Source: Calvatia gigantea
Taxonomy: Eukaryota; Basidiomycota; Agaricomycetes; Agaricales; Lycoperdaceae
Assembly (NCBI GenBank): GCA_025093985.1
Contig: JACAAK010000014.1
Coordinates: 620,001-684,000, forward strand
Reading direction: 5' to 3'
Length of the DNA stretch: 64,000 nt
The notes under the pieces were generated by a model, which was not told where the DNA came from, made no database searches, and saw only the letters and a program-made list of their open reading frames with translations. Positions 42,058 through 54,774 of this stretch are shown in pieces; within the stretch, counting starts at the first letter, position 1, and every line of letters begins with the position of its first letter. The translations under genes and the position numbers were made by a program.

Positions 42058-45000
42058 TCACATTGACAAAACTCTAAACGGATCCGATCCCCCACCTTCC
42101 AAACCCGCTAGAACAGCCTGCCTCACTGCGCCCAAATAATCACTCAACTTTCGTCCGCCTTCGTTGATAAAGTCTTCGTAAACCCTGTAGCGCGAGTCCG
42201 CAACGATATTCACTAGCTCAAGTGCGCTCTTCAAGTTCCTAGTAAGGGGGAGGAATTACGTGAGTAATTGAGGAGGGGGAAAACTAGGGGTATTAGATGG
42301 GTCGTGCACGTACTCCGGGATAAAAGACCTTGAAGAAACGAGGAGTGAATGGAGGCGGATAATGAGCTCCGGAACATATATCTGTCTGATGCGAACGAGT
42401 TCCCGACGCCTTTTTTCGCCTATGGATTGCCAAATTTTAATCATGCATGTCAGTTCTGTTACGTTGTGCGCATCCACCGAGAAACTCACTACCACTCTGT
42501 TCGTCCGTAACCAGCCATTCGGAAGTAAGTAGCTTCGTAATTTGATCATACGCTTGATCAATCAACCCCTAAACATATATCCACAACATAAGTTTCCCTC
42601 CCACACAATATCAGAACTACCCACTCTATATTCATCTAACCACGCAGTATGTTCTTCTTTACTCATCCCTGGCACGTGTGCGGCCTGACAATCCACGACT
42701 TTCTTCAGCGTCTCCCAAATCAAGAAGAACTGTCTATAGTGCAAGTACTCCGTCGCTCGGTCTTCGGGCTCACTTATAGATGCCAGTTCAGGCGGAACCA
42801 TCTCTAACAGCGTCTGTGCGAGCTGCACTCGACCCGATGCTGTGACAAAACAACGCAGCGTTGAACGACAGTGTCAACTGGTTGGGGAGAGGGAGGTAGA
42901 TTGGGGGAAAGGGGGCGTACCCAAGAAATATCGCAAGATGACATTGGCCTGTTCAAGAGCTGTGTCGTATGTGGTATCCAAGAAAGTCGTCCACTCAATC
43001 GACCGAAGCAGGAATAGTTCGCCTTCCGTCTCGGGAGGTTGAAGTGCGATAAGTGATGGAAGGTTGCCTTTTAGTGCCGGAAGAATCTATGTCCCCCGAG
43101 TTGTCCTTACTTGAGCAATGGATCGATTTTTCGAGAGAGTAGGGGGGTACACACCTCGAATGCTTTCTCGATGGTCCTCTCGGCAGTGGCGACCGCAACA
43201 CGTTCCATGTCTAGTCCGTGATCCTTCGCACGTGTTAAAGCCAGCCGACGCTCGGCGACATCTGCGCTGAGAACTAGAGATACGAGGAACATCGCATAAC
43301 GCTCAACTGCATTGTCACCCAGAGCGCTTGCGTACATTGCAATAAGGTCACGTTGCCCCGCGTCCTAGTTATTTTTTATTTTTATAAAAGTGAGTGTTTG
43401 TATGTGGATTGGGAGGTGAGGGAAGCAGTCATGCGAACCTCCAAGACTTGAAGATACGATTCTAGAATGACTTGCGTTGCGAGCGGTGGGACTGAAATAT
43501 CGATCATTTGGAGATAGAGGCATAAATGCGCGAAGAATCGGCACATAGGTGCATACCTATAGTATTGTCAGCACATATGCACACAATAGAATTCCTGGGA
43601 CTGACTCGACGGTATCACGACCATAAGAACCATCACTCAACCCGCTGGCAAAGGCCTCCAACAACTGCGACGTCCGGTTAAGGATAATGTACAGCTGAGA
43701 GAAGTGGAACGCATGGTCAGCAGGAGACCTAACAAATAAACGTGTCTGTTAGTACCCTAGTAAGAGACAAGCTCGGACGCGGGTAGATACCCTTCAGATA
43801 CCACCACTCCTTTCAGGCTCTCCAGGGTCTCGGTGACTTCATCAACCCATTCCCGCTCTTCGCGTTCTTCATCTTCAGGTGACATATCCTTGACGCCTTT
43901 CTCGACAGCCTCCACTCCACCATCCCAAAAGCTGCCCCCGAGTTTTGTCAATTCCATCCTCTGCTTCTCTTCGCACATGACGCTAATTTGGGCCCAAAGA
44001 TGATCCTCCCATGTTCGACAAGCGGATTTTAAGACCGTAGATGTTTGGGGCGAGGGCGCAAGGGCGGCGTAAAGGACGCGTTCGCTTTCTGAGAGAGATG
44101 GCTAGGAAGGGAAGAGAAGAAAGCGCGTCAACACAAAATACCAGTCATAAGAGTAGCGGGATGTGGACATACGTTGAGAGCGGCCCGTGTACATGACGTT
44201 TTCCATAGCTTGCGGTTGAGGTTTCCCTGCCAAAAGTCAGATTCTTCTCCCTCATCTTCATCTAGCTCGTCGCGGGGCTTTGTTGCTGAAGTAGTGGGAA
44301 TAAGAAGGTGAAAATTTCCTGCATGTGATGAATTGAACGTACACAGTGCTTTCCAGTTGAACAACAACGATCCTCGGATACTAGCAGCCCGCCATGGCTG
44401 GTACGCCTTCCGGCATAGCTCAACGGCTTCCTCCAGCTGTCCAGCACGAATATATCCATATAACGCCTGGACCAAGCTTCTATCATAACTCTTCCCCGCA
44501 ATCATCAGAATCGTTACAACAAAGAAAGATGGAAGAATGTGGACACACTGCGTCATCAAAGGCTAAACTCTTGCCTTCCTCCCTATTCACAGCGTCCGGA
44601 TCCATTTCCCTAACCAATCCATCCCGATTATTCCCCATCCGCAACGACTGCATCACGCTGTGTTTTGTAAATTTCCAGTAACCTGTATTGGCCTCGGGCG
44701 CGGGCGGTAGTGGCGCTGTATCCTGTAACCATTCACGTACAACAACCAGTTCTGCGAAGAGTGGGGATGCGTCCATGAGAGCTTGGGCGATGGTAGCGGT
44801 AGGTGTATACGGATTTTCTGTGAGGAGATCTCGTGGGGTTTTCTTTGTTGGAAGTTCAGTCTTCCGAGCACTGAGGAAACGAGAAGAAAATTAGCAGGCT
44901 GGGTGTGAGGCAGGTAGATTTACAGAAGAAGTTACGCACGGCATAACAGCTTGCAGAAGGCCCCAGGTATTCATCTCCAACCTCAACAGTTCCAGCTCTT

Positions 45001-45233
45001 CGTTAGTCACTTGGCCGTCGTGCGCTTCTTCATATTCGGCAAATCTATGATGTATCGTCACACAAATCTCAAAGAATAAATCGGAGTAATTCATCAACTC
45101 ACTGGTCCTGGCATAACTGTCGTAAACGTGGTGCAAGGCCTACTTCGGGGTCCAACAACGCCTCGAGGTCATCTTTTGCAGACTGACATATTGAAAGGAC
45201 CTCAGCACAAGATCGAAACAACGGGTCCGACAT
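42058..45233 (-). CDS. nup84: Nucleoporin Nup84/Nup107
   Basis: Multi-exon gene from the ATG at 45233 (MSDPLFRSCAEVLSICQS) to TGA at 42058. Conserved blocks in order: ELLRLEMNTWGLLQAVMP, the DRSLVQALYGYIRAGQLEEA helix with CRKAYQPWRAASIRG, WQGNLNRKLWK, RTWEDHLWAQI, HFSQLYIILNR, MCRFFAHLCLYLQM, RYAMFLVSLV, SIEWTTFLDTTYDTALEQAN and VRLAQTLLE-like. The C-terminal signature is RRELVRIRQIYVPELIIRLH, VADSRYRVYEDFINEGGR and AVLAGLEGGGSDPF. This is the helical solenoid of Nup107/Nup84, a core subunit of the Y-complex of the nuclear pore needed for pore assembly and mRNA export. The gene is cut into many small exons; not every join was verified. Its upstream neighbour, SAC3, also works at the pore. 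Confidence 0.88.
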
Positions 45234-45540
45234 TGTTGGTCGCCGGCTCCTGCAACTTGTTTGTTGGATGATGTCACACGAACAACTAATACTCGTGACA
45301 TGGCGCGAGGTGTCACGCGAAGCCCGAAGACACAATGGACGGTAGTGGGCAAAGCAAAAAGTTGTATCTTTGAAATAAATATGCAAAACTTGGTAATACA
45401 TGCCAGTGCAATGAAAGAGAGCTACAATTAAGAAAAGGAACAGGAGTTGGAGGTATGCTCTAGGTTCAGAATCCTGCCAGTGAATAATCGCGAATCCTCA
45501 AAAGTTTTAGGAGGAAGTAACAGCCTCTTTGATCTACCTA

Positions 45541-48500
45541 TCATGAAAATGGAGTAGAAGGAACACCTTTCCCAGGCGAAGCATATTTTCTCTTCACATC
45601 CCTTGTCAACGCACGCAACATGGCGACCGTGACCTTCGCCTGTGGTGACCCAGAAACCGAGGGAGGGATCGACGCAGGAGCGGGCGTTTCGGTTGTAATG
45701 CTGGAAATACTCAGCGATGAAGAATGATATCGACCATTCATACGTGGTGTAGCTGGTGGGCTTGCGTCGGCCGCAGTGGAAGTGGTTGAAGGGGTCATTT
45801 TGAGCCGCTTGGTTTCTGGTCTGTACCACAACCGCAAAGGTAATGAATAAAACTAGGTTCTTGACAAAGGAAAGCACTAAAAACGACACGTACGAAGCAC
45901 TCTCAGTTTCCTCCGATTTTTCTCTCCGTTTCGGTGACCTCCGCACGCTCATATTCAACGCTAAGCTTAGACTTGTTTGGAGCGGTTGTATCGAGGCTTC
46001 AAAGAGCTCCGAAGCGGCTTTGAGGTCAATGATGGGTATGTATTGCTTGTCTCCGGATTTGGTATTCGTGTGTTTTTCGGTGCGGAGGACCGTGAGCTCC
46101 AGGAGGTGTTGGATGAATGTGCGGGCGGGGAATTCTATTGTGTAATGGTTGTGACTGTGAGTATTGGTGAGACTAAGGGCAATGTGGAGCAGACCTTGGC
46201 CAATGTTGATGTGAGATTGGAGGTCTATTGCAATTGGTTCTGTATCGCCATCAACGTTGGTGCGTGATAGCCATGTCAACGCGGTTTCGTATGCGGTCCT
46301 ATAAGCGGAATTCATGAATATATCTCAGGGGGGATGTCAAGAGAATGGGCGTACTCGCTGTCGTGCATGGAAGTGATGTCGAAGTTTGGAAGAAGATCTT
46401 GCTTTTGTTTCGATAACACCGCAGATACCAGAGCACCCATTTTGTTCAACATGATCATTGTCGCTTGAATAAGGTGCCCGTAGAGGTACCAGTCAACTAC
46501 CACTAGGGTCAGCCGTGTTTCGATTACAAGACTAGCAAGCTTACAATATCCGTTGACGGAACAATTATCCAGCCATTCAATGAGGAAATGGCTAAAATCT
46601 TCTTCGAATGTCCTGAAGATACCTATCCGAGAGGTCAATATAGCCATGGCACAAACAGTAAAGTTGGAGGAGCGTACCCCGGATAGTCAGCGACTTCACC
46701 AGTCGACCCTCAACATCTAATTTGAGTGTCCGCAACACTCTTTCGAGCACAGAGTCTAGATTCGTCGTCGCTGTAAGCCCTAGCGTAGCATACCCGGCTA
46801 GGATCGACTCGTTTTTGTATTTCTTAACCTACGCTACAGCATCAGAAGTGTCGCAGCAGACGCAGAAGCGGAGAATAAGGATATTCACCACATTAAGGAA
46901 GTCGGTCGGGGGTTCTTGTGGGTGATCTCCGGTGCTCCAGTTCAGTATTAGCAATGAGGGCATGTAGTGACGTTTTGGAGAAAGAGCGTCTATGGTATCT
47001 CGAAGCCGAGAACAATCATCAAGGATACAATATTTTCTATGGGTCCAGGTATCAGTTTACAGAGCGAAGTATAAAAGTCGGGAAATGCGCACTTTTCAAT
47101 GTCGTCCTGAATACGATCCGTGGGTGTGCACTCAAACACAATCAACCCCGTGTTCCAATCCTCTTTTGCTTTTCCCTTCTCCTTCCAATTCTTCTTTCCT
47201 TTGTCCTCGTTGACTTGGAAGGTATCCGAATCGGGGAACAACGGAATTTCAAAAATGGTCTCCGAAGCCCACTGACCTGACTTCGGAACGTCGAACTTGC
47301 GCTCCAACCAGATTGCGGAGCTATCGCTTGCAGGGTTGAGTGATAACCACACGTTCCATGGTTTTCTTATCTTTATCTTCGAGTGGACGTGTGTACGGAT
47401 CACGTTCAGATAGGATCCTTGTGCCCACAGTTGTTTATTTTCTTCTTGGTTCTAGCGAAAGAATCCACGTCAGTCGCGTTCAACACAACACGGGTGCAAA
47501 CGCACCTCTTTCAACCTCCTAGCGATTTCCTCATCCGTTCTCGGCTCCTGATAATCTGAGATTCTCTTCTTCCTCTGCCTCTTCTTGCTTGGTGACCCAT
47601 CCCTTCTTCCCTCTACCATACTCCTAGATTCTGCCGACGGCACCCGTCTTCGTTTCTCTGCAGCCCCCACGCGCGCCTCTTTAAGTGATTGAAGGGACTT
47701 TCGTGATTTGAGCTTGGCGCGATAAGCATCAGAATGATCAACGGCTTCGGCCCAAGCTTTTATATCAGCCAATTTCCTCTTCCACTTCACCCAAACCTTC
47801 TTCATGACCATCTTCTCCTCAAACGCCCACGCTTTAGCTCTCAACTCCTCGCGTGTCGGGACTACACTCGTTTCTACCCCCTCCGCTTCCAACTGAACCG
47901 CCCCTTTTGACGTTGATGTTGGTGTTGACCCGGATGGTATAGGCCTAAGGGGGGCTACAGCCGTAGTTACAGTTTCGGGCACTTCCAAGCCCTTTCCTCT
48001 ATCCTTCTTCAACAAAGTGGATGAAAGTAAACTGCTCCCAGCCCTGTTCAAGGGCACCCTCCTTGGCGAGGAGAAATTAGTCACAAACCCCGAATTCGAC
48101 GCACTTGGAGTCGACAGCATCTCCAATGGACTCAGTATCCCAGACGACACAACCCCACTCGTTTGCGGCGTGATAGGCGAAGCCACATTACTCTTGAAAG
48201 ATCCAAGCATTGGGTTCGGTATTGCCATACTCGCAGAAGGTGTCGATGGCAAGGATACCGGGCCATGCTTTTTCAGAGGTGGAGGGACTGTAGGCGAGTC
48301 GAGGATGATCGTTGGCTCTGACTGGAGAGGCCCAGGCGGAGGTGTCGGTGGTATTGGTATTGGTGGGGAAGGAGCTGTGGGCGGAGGCGTTGAAACGCCC
48401 GTGTTTATTCTCAGGGGAGGTGTGCTGGACTTACGTGATCGGAGATTGAGAGCTGTGTGGATAGAAAATGCGGAAGGAGAGCCGTTGGATGCACCAGGGG

Positions 48501-51023
48501 GTGCATCGGGTACCGGAAACATCACACCATTGGTAGCGGGTGCGATGGCAGGAGGTGTCGCGATCGTAGCCGTAGCATGCGTCCGCGATTGGTCACCAAA
48601 AAATGGAGTAAACGCCGGAGCTGCAGGGTTCAATGAAGGCTTCGCTATCGAAGGAGTTGCGTTGAAAAAAGAAGGGAATTTGTTGCTAGACCCGGGCTGA
48701 GGTTCGGTTTTCGAGAGAGACGAAGGTACCGGAGACGTCCCGAAGAAAGATGAGGGGGGCGGAGCTTGGGCTGGCAAATTCGACGTCCCGTTGATTTGAG
48801 GTTGGAATGGATCTAATTCATCGCTGTCAAAAAAATCGACTGATTCATGCAGCGGAGAACGTACTAGCGCCAAACGCAGACCCCCCAAGAGATGAGGATG
48901 GCGACGGCTGCGATGGTGGTGGCGTTTCATTTATAGAATCCCTGAGCGGGGCAGTGTCAGCTAAGGAGTTGCGTGCAGGTTGCGGGGTTGGCCCTGTATT
49001 CCTGCCCAATGTAGGTGCGTTTGCCAAGGCTCCGAATACCGGTTGCGGAGCCTGTACCTTCTCTGCTCCAGCAGCTGGTTCTGTTGGTTTCGGCGCTGAT
49101 GAAAATACAATCCCACTTCTGAAGACTGACGTTGGTTGTGAAGACGTAGTCGCTCCAAATGTGCCACCTCCGAAAACGTTAATTGTCCTATTTGAAGCAT
49201 TTGCGAGGGAAGCGAAAGCAGAGGTCGATCCTGATGGCGCAAGTTGCGAGGGTTTGGTGCCAAAGAAGGATGGTTGTCCAGCCGAGACTCTGAAAACGCT
49301 CATAGGTGGTACGGACTGAGGTGGAGGTCCTTCCTCATATGGTTGTTCTTCTAATTCGTCCACCTCCTCGAACCCTCCCTCTTCCTCATCCTCCATACCA
49401 TCCATCTCCAGATCACCGCCAACAGGATAAACAGCCTTCCCATCAATGATATCGGACAGGCCCAGCTCTCCTCGGATCGCCTCAATATCCTCAATAGTGT
49501 CTTTCCCGAACAACCGTTCCAGGATACACGCCACCAAATAAATCATCACCACACTCCCTTGCTCCCGTAATACACCAGCCAACTGACCAAATATCTGCAT
49601 TCCTTCTGCATCAACAACAAGTGCAGAGGTTTTGGATATGGGTGCACTTCTTTTTTGAACGTGGAGGCGGAATTCAGTTGTGAGTTTGAAAACAGGGTGC
49701 GATGTTATGTGGCTTGGTACCTCCTCGTGGCGTTCCCTTTGGTCGCGTATGTGAATGAGTCGGTGGTAGACTCGCATTTCGAGTTCTGTTGGCGATTCAT
49801 AGCGGCCTCGTTGTTCTTCATAAAATTCTTTTAAGCTTTGCAAGGCTGGCATATATACAGTCAGTTAAGAAGGTGGAAGGGAGAAGAGGACGAAACAAAC
49901 TATTCATAAGTTGTTGCTCCTCTAGAGCAACTGAAAATCCTGGCTTGTCCTTTTCAAGGTGTAAAGCAAGGATATGAAAGCGGGCACAACGGTCGTGACA
50001 CTCAATTGCTATAGGACCGGACTCGTGTTGCATTGTGAAGTCATTACGAACGGCCCGGGAAGCGGTCGCGGATGAAGGTGTGGGTTTGCGAGAAACCGCC
50101 ACGAGGCAAGAGGTCGTGAAACAGGTAATCCAGAGTTTTCTGGATGTCCTAGTCAGCGATTGCCAAAGAAAACCTGTAAATCACTCCAATCACCTTGAGA
50201 ACTTTGGGCGGTCGCAAGTCTGAAGGAAGAGTCTTGTCACCGGCGGCCCGTTCATACATTTTGACGGCTCGCTTGTGATTAACGCGCTTGGTGCCCGGAA
50301 TCTTGAAAGTAGATCAGCGTAGATTTAGATACGGGATTTAAGCAAAGACAGAGCGTACAGTTTCCCATTCGAACAAATTGTTTTCCCTCTCTCGCCTGTA
50401 CCGTTCAAACCGAGGACACATGTCCAGACATGTTCCAACCATGGTGATAGCGTCCTCCAGGCGCTTCGGTACGAGCGGGTCGTCCATTTTTCCCTCTGCA
50501 ATAGCCTTCTTCCTCTCGGCTTCCCGAGCCTTTACCAGCTGATTGGACAAATGTCAGATTCATAAAAACCACAAAGTGGCCCACGGACCTCTTGGTAGAA
50601 GCGTTCCCGTTCCTCCTGCGTTTCAAGCTCGGGTTCATTGATTTCCGGAAATTCAAAGTCTGATGCATCTAGCTCATCGTTGACATCGTCCTGAACATCC
50701 TCCATTTCCTCCTCAACGTCCGTCTGGACGTCGGATGCCTCGGTCTCCATGACCCCCACCGGCCTCGCTACAACATTATTTCTTAGGGTCTGGTTCGGAA
50801 ATTTACGAACGCCCCTTCCCCGTCCTCGTCCCCTAGGTCCTCCACGTCCACCACCTCTCTCCCACCGCTCACCATCCGCATGACTAGGTATGCTTGAAGC
50901 ACTCCCCGACGCGGCGTCCGCTGCGTTCCATTGTCTGTTACGCGAGTGTGGTCGGCGTGAGCCCGTAGGTACGTTGAAAGCTGCGCCTCGTATCCGAGGG
51001 CCGTGACTGTGGATGGTGGTCAT
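45541..51023 (-). CDS. sac3: mRNA export factor SAC3/GANP
   Basis: Thirteen exons: 51023-50589, 50538-50359, 50301-50194, 50148-49901, 49845-48865, 48812-47506, 47451-47093, 47036-46889, 46828-46678, 46622-46545, 46502-46355, 46298-45894 and 45820-45541, about 1608 residues. All joins agree in phase except one base in exon 4. An Arg/Gly-rich start leads to the SAC3/GANP signature MVGTCLDMCPRFERYRRE, then HKRAVKMYER, TLDYLFHDLLP, FIRDR, RAVRNDFTMQHE and IECHDRCARFHI, VYHRLIHIRD and SKTSALVVDAEGMQIFG. Next come FG-type repeats (SFFGT, AFGA, VFGGG), a charged CID-like helix (VWVKWKRKLADIKAWAE) and a GANP-type C-terminal domain (NVWLSLNP, AIWLERKF, LLILNWS). It is the TREX-2 scaffold linking transcription to pores. 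In exon 4 a one-base insertion at 50059-50064 shifts FIRDR against RAVRNDF. Confidence 0.85.
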
Positions 51024-51219
51024 CGAGCCCAGCGCCGGTCGCACCCTCCGAACAACAATCCTCAAAGCCAAGCATGTGCCTTTGTTGTCTATCACCCCTA
51101 ACTACAAATAAGATAGCTTGCATCAGCTTTGGAACCAAACAGACTGGGTTGATATCCGCTCCACACCGTGAATCCGCACGTTGAGCGCTGTTCCGCTCGG
51201 TTTTTTAGTTTGGTTCCCA

Positions 51220-51517
51220 ATGTCAGACGAAGCCATTGGGATTTGTATTACCGCATGCTGTCAAATATGCGCTGGTTGTCTTCTTGACTTCATGTCCATT
51301 CGTACGTCGACATCGGTTTGTAGTTACCGGGTCCCCTGCTGATAACCTTGCAGGCCATTCATGCACCAACATTGCCGGCTGTTGCTCCGGCTCGAATAGC
51401 GACCATACTTCACGAGACGAAGAGCGACAGCCCTTAATTGCCGAGACAGAACAACCTCGGCAACAACCTCCCATGCTCGTGGCTTCAAACCCTATACCAG
51501 AACATCCAGGTTCATGA
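51220..51517 (+). CDS. Small Cys-rich protein
   Basis: Two exons, 51220-51301 and 51354-51517, join to 81 residues: MSDEAIGICITACCQICAGC at the start, then HSCTNIAGCCSGS and a charged Gln/Pro-rich tail (EERQPLIAETEQPRQQPP). Cys come as CC and CxxC pairs, enough for metal binding or lipid attachment. There is no signal peptide. Short proteins of this layout occur widely in basidiomycetes without known function. Divergent from SAC3 with about 200 bp between starts. Confidence 0.6.
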
Positions 51518-51673
51518 TGCATTGTACATTACGAAAAGGTGTGTCACAGGTCGCGCCGACATAGGATAACACAGTCATTAACCTTACTGTAGTTGCATAT
51601 TTCTTAATCTTCCATTTTACCCCCGAGTTCTGCTGTAATATGCCTGTTGAATACAGATCCCCAATAACGAACA

Positions 51674-52170
51674 ATGGCACTCACTATCTCGGTTCCGCGA
51701 GCTATGCGAAGCAACTGAGGGGTCAACGCTTGTTTTCACTGTTGCAAAAGATACTCACAACATATCAGAATCGTTAGATGAAGTAGCCTCGTTTGATCAA
51801 TGTGAGTCCACGTCCTAATCATACATTCTCAAGTTTCTGAAGTGTCACATTTCCGAAGCTCTGTTATTTGGAACGCTTGGGCCTCCCCAATACCACCCCG
51901 TCTCTGACTGAAAATCCCGTGATCCAATTGACCAAACTCCGCCAATACACTTTTACGAAAAGCAGAAAGCAGAGAAGACCTCGAAGCTCAAAGGGCACGA
52001 GGACCGCTTTGCTGCCGTACAGGCATCAATCGCGAGGCCCTCATACGCAGGTTGCACGATCTTTTTTTGCACAGGCACCCTTCAAATCATACGACATGTA
52101 CCCACAAACTGGATTAACCGGAAGCAGCTATCCGCAAATCGCTCTGGTGGCCTCTGGCCTCGCCGTGTAA
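51674..52170 (+). CDS. Possible small gene, unidentified
   Basis: An ATG at 51674 (MALTISVPRAMRSN) and a later 100-codon frame rich in Arg/Lys (51868-52170) might be exons, with a GTGAGT donor at 51800. Two frames look equally plausible for the second part. No domain recognised. Confidence 0.2.
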
Positions 52171-52504
52171 TAAATAACCAACTACAGTACCGTCCCTGAG
52201 GTCTACCTATCCAGTCATCTATGGGTCAATGATCTCGAATCTGGACGTCGTTGCAAGTTCAAGCCAGGGCCCATCTCGTATCCAACTCGGCACACTACTC
52301 GCATGTGGCGAAGCCAGAGATGGGACGCAGGGAAGAGCACTCCGCGAAATGTCAGTGAGAGATGGTGGCATCAAGGGCAAGTCTTCCTCGGGGACCGGTA
52401 GACATGGTAGGGGGGCTTCATATAGCTGGATCCCCAAAGATCGAGGTGGCCGATTCTGCCTGCCATGAAAGAGGTGCCGGTGTTTCTTCGTCGGCCGACT
52501 CTTT

Positions 52505-53733
52505 CTACCATCTCCCAGACCTGGTCTCCCTCTCCTCGTCGCTACCATCCGCCTCGAGCAGACGTTTGATACCTCCAGGTCTCGTCATCCTCAAAATTTC
52601 TACTGGTTCTGTCAAAAACCGATCCTTAAATGGTTCCACGATCCAGTCACTGCTCCCCTTCAAAATTTTCTCCGGGTCTGCTTGTGGCACCAGAATTTGT
52701 ACAGGCACGCACAGTTTCGCTCTTGTCATCAAACCAATCCTCCGACTTGGGCTTTCCTTTTTCAAAACCCCAAACACACGCTCCGAACAAAACGCCTCCC
52801 GATTCTTTATTCTCTGCTCCCTTTCCTTCGGGTCTTTGGGTAACTCCATCACATTATGCATTGCCGTTATCCGCAGTTCACCCTTATCGGTTACGAGCAT
52901 ACTCCCAGCGGAAGGGGTATCCAGTATCCACCCCATCTCGTTCAGCACATGAAGGGATTTGAGCACGAGCGCCTCATCATGTAGTTCTAGATGTCGGCCT
53001 TCCATGGGTTCAGTCATAATTCCGACGATATTCCCATCGTCATCGATGACATGACCCAAAACGTCATATGTCATGTTTGTGTCTTGCAGCCGCCGGTACG
53101 CTTTCATTGCGCGATCCAAGAAATGCATATCCCGATCCATCCAGACCTTGTACACGTCTGTGCCACCACCAATCAACGTTAAACTTTCACCAAAGTCAAT
53201 GTGTGATGAGGTATGATACTTACCAACCTCGCGCCCTTTCCACTTCCCAAAACGAAAGTCGAGTGGTCCATACTCGTCGAACGAGATATCCCTTTCGTGC
53301 ACCAATCGCGCCCAGGGTTGCTCCTTGATCTTATATCTATCCACCTCCTTATGTCTTTGTATGAAGCGGAGAAATTTGTGTTTCCTGGACCGGTTCATGT
53401 AGCACCAGTTCTCGCCTCTGTCCGACCAGTCAACTGCATAGAAGTAATTTTGCTAAAGCCATCGAAACATTAATCAGTATTTTGTTCCACCCTCCAAACG
53501 AAGAAAAGATCGATCTGATCTTCGGGGGAAGAACGCAACAAGAAGGACCCACAATTTCCTGAATCATGATCAACTACGTTCAACGATTCAAACTCCTCCC
53601 GCTTAAACTGGATCGTAATCTGCTTCTGTCCCCTCATAAATGTCAAAAAGACCATCCCGTCATATGTGTCCGCGCTCGTATACCGCACGAGCTCGTTAAT
53701 CCGTTTCTTATAAAACTCTCTCGGAATTTCCAT
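52505..53733 (-). CDS. Divergent kinase-like protein, unidentified
   Basis: Two exons: the ATG at 53733 (MEIPREFYKKRINELVRYTS) runs to about 53450, then QNYFYAVDWSDRGENWCYMN at about 53455 down to the stop at 52505; about 400 residues. I know no named family. From residue 170 on the pattern resembles a much-altered kinase: a long helix (RAMKAYRRL), strands around a hinge (DVLGHVIDDDGNIVGIMTEP), a helix (LVLKSLHVLNEMGWILD) and MLVTDKGELRIT where kinases have xNILV-DG-xKIxDFG. Catalytic Lys, HRD Asp and DFG are absent. The N-terminal 90 residues look like an independent beta-rich domain. No signal peptide. Confidence 0.6.
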
Positions 53734-54774
53734 TATCGCGCCGCAAAGTCTGAGTCTGAGTTCCAAGTCAGAATATCGTTGCCCCTCTCTCGCAAAAAAA
53801 GCTACCGAAATGAAATGGGAACAGAGAATTGAGGGTTTGTGGGCGTAGGGAGAATTTGAAGGAACGCTCGGAACCCGGGGAGGCGGATGGAGAAAGCGGA
53901 ATGGGGGGCCAGGCGGATTTTGTGGGCGTGAGCCTCGCTGGTTGAGCGTGGTTGAGAACCCGAAGGGGATCACCTGCGCATCTGCTTCTTACATATAAAA
54001 CGGCTGCGGACATCCTTTGTTCCTTTTGTTCCTCGCCTCATGCATCTGATGGGATATACGAAAACGCGCTCATGGCCGGAATCTGAGCCATGTTCTATCC
54101 TTGGCCTAATCACCAAAACCCTGACAGGGGTTTGAAAACACAATTTGTGCAAACTTCACGCACCCATGGACCTTGGTTGTCTTATCTACAGAGCAAAACG
54201 ACTGTCTCGAGTGGGCCCAGAACTTCTTAACAGACACGATGGCATATGTTGTGAGTAACCTGCAAATGACAATGGACTCAGGGTTATTACGTCTTCATGC
54301 TGCTTCTGTGCTTATCCGGCTCCAATTCAACAGCGGAAAGATGCGATTGTATTGGGAACAAAGACATGGGTAAACATTCTTGCATGCGCAGAAGTTGCTT
54401 TTGTTCTAAAAAAAAAAAGCGCCCGACTCGGGGATGCAGTACATATTTGGATAAGATGGAAGGTAGTGCCGGTCCTTCTCTTGGAATTAATTGACGCAAT
54501 TCCAATATTCGGATGTAGTACTTACAATACCCGACATACTCTACCATATGCGCTATTATAGCCATTTTTGTATATCCAACAGCACGCCCACAAAGCTTAT
54601 TATCGAGCATTATTCAGCTTTCACCAGAAGCTGGTGCTGACTGTGGTAACTCCCAGATATGACCCGGCCCTGATGCACCAAACCTTCCAGTCACTGGGCT
54701 ACTTTGATCTATTCCCAGGCTCAAGCGATCAAGCGCCCAAGTTTGTCATGTCCTCCCTGTCCTGCGGTAGGTAT
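53734..54774. other. Intergenic stretch
   Basis: No gene supported; short frames on both strands lack splice logic or domains. An A-tract lies at 54409-54418. Confidence 0.4.

Noticed and set aside
45541..46647. A separate 311-residue hypothetical gene next to SAC3
   Set aside because: An acceptor at 46623 joins its first exon in phase to the preceding SAC3 exon (ending ...LTIRG at 46678), so it is the 3' part of SAC3.
48017..49319. Long plus-strand open frames (227 and 170 codons)
   Set aside because: Shadows of the FG-repeat part of SAC3; low-complexity codons leave the opposite strand open.
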